Position numbers and translations under genes: made by a program. The notes beneath the pieces are model-generated. The model did not search any database and was not told where the DNA came from. It was given only the letters and a program-made list of their open reading frames with translations. From assembly GCF_014898055.3 (NCBI RefSeq), contig NW_023604295.1, positions 71,512,301 to 71,576,300 on the forward strand: 64,000 nt of DNA, written 5' to 3'. How positions within the stretch are numbered: the first letter of the stretch is position 1; each line of letters opens with the position of its first letter. The stretch comes from Talpa occidentalis (lineage: Eukaryota; Chordata; Mammalia; Eulipotyphla; Talpidae). This document shows, piece after piece, positions 63,641-64,000 of this stretch.

Positions 63641-64000
63641 TTCAAAGGGTTAGGTGGCAGTCGGAGCACCCCAAGTAAGTGTGGTTATGGTTGCTTAGAT
63701 TCAGATTGTGAAAATGGAAAAAAAAAATGAATAAACCAGAGGCATGGAGACCATTTATTGGTTCGATAGGGACTAAGGGATACATGTCTCTTCAAGATCT
63801 AATTCTTTTAGACCCATAGCTAAATCAGAGTCTAACCTTTCACAGATATGATTAGCATCTCAGATGGCTAGCTAATTTGTGTCAGCAGCAACTTGGAAGT
63901 AATGTACTTGGTTGAATTCTAAGAAAAGTAGTCAAAGGAAAATGGAGCATACTGATATGAGTGTACTTAATTTACACTGAGCCAAATTTACCAATTTGAG

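Overview
The window is nuclear DNA of a placental mammal. It is AT-rich, contains almost no long reading frames, and is full of retrotransposon remnants. The dominant recent repeat is a tRNA-type SINE of about 260-330 bp (5' end GGCCTCCCTGGTGGCGCA, 3' end an AAATAAATAAATCTTTAAAA-like tail), seen 16 times on both strands. No Alu, B1/B2, carnivore SINEC, ruminant Bov-tA or horse ERE copy was seen, so I infer a non-primate, non-rodent mammal, probably laurasiatherian. I cannot name the species.

The one certain protein-coding locus is GBE1 (1,4-alpha-glucan branching enzyme), plus strand. A CpG-island promoter lies at about 38.5-39.3 kb. Exon 1 coding sequence is at 38939-39072, ending in a canonical splice donor. 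Everything from 39073 to the window end appears to be GBE1 intron 1, and exon 2 was not found. The 38.5 kb upstream is intergenic.

Upstream layout: a Tigger1-like DNA transposon remnant (1-1130), antisense L1 remnants (10.2-11.1, 27.3-28.8 and 30.7-32.2 kb), sense L1 3' ends (17.85-18.73 and 32.6-33.1 kb), L2 and MIR pieces, and SINEs. There is a composite retro-insertion at 20446-21101 that carries an endogenous-retrovirus reverse transcriptase fragment. There is also a processed RPL9 retrocopy (35155-36395) that splits a SINE.

Intron 1 layout: a GC-box minisatellite at 39.24-39.31 kb, an LTR-like element at 42.7-43.1 kb, a SINE doublet at 43.4-43.9 kb, an LTR candidate at 44.4-45.1 kb, an antisense L1 at 50.0-50.9 kb, and two solo LTRs of one family. 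The first solo LTR (53990-54523, minus) contains an uninterrupted run of 39 CTG units (CAG on the LTR sense strand). Its relative (59648-60038, plus) lacks the expansion. This is the observation I rate highest.

Nothing here looks like an operon, CRISPR array, phage or bacterial system. The interest lies in insertion structures that can be read from target-site duplications (TSDs).
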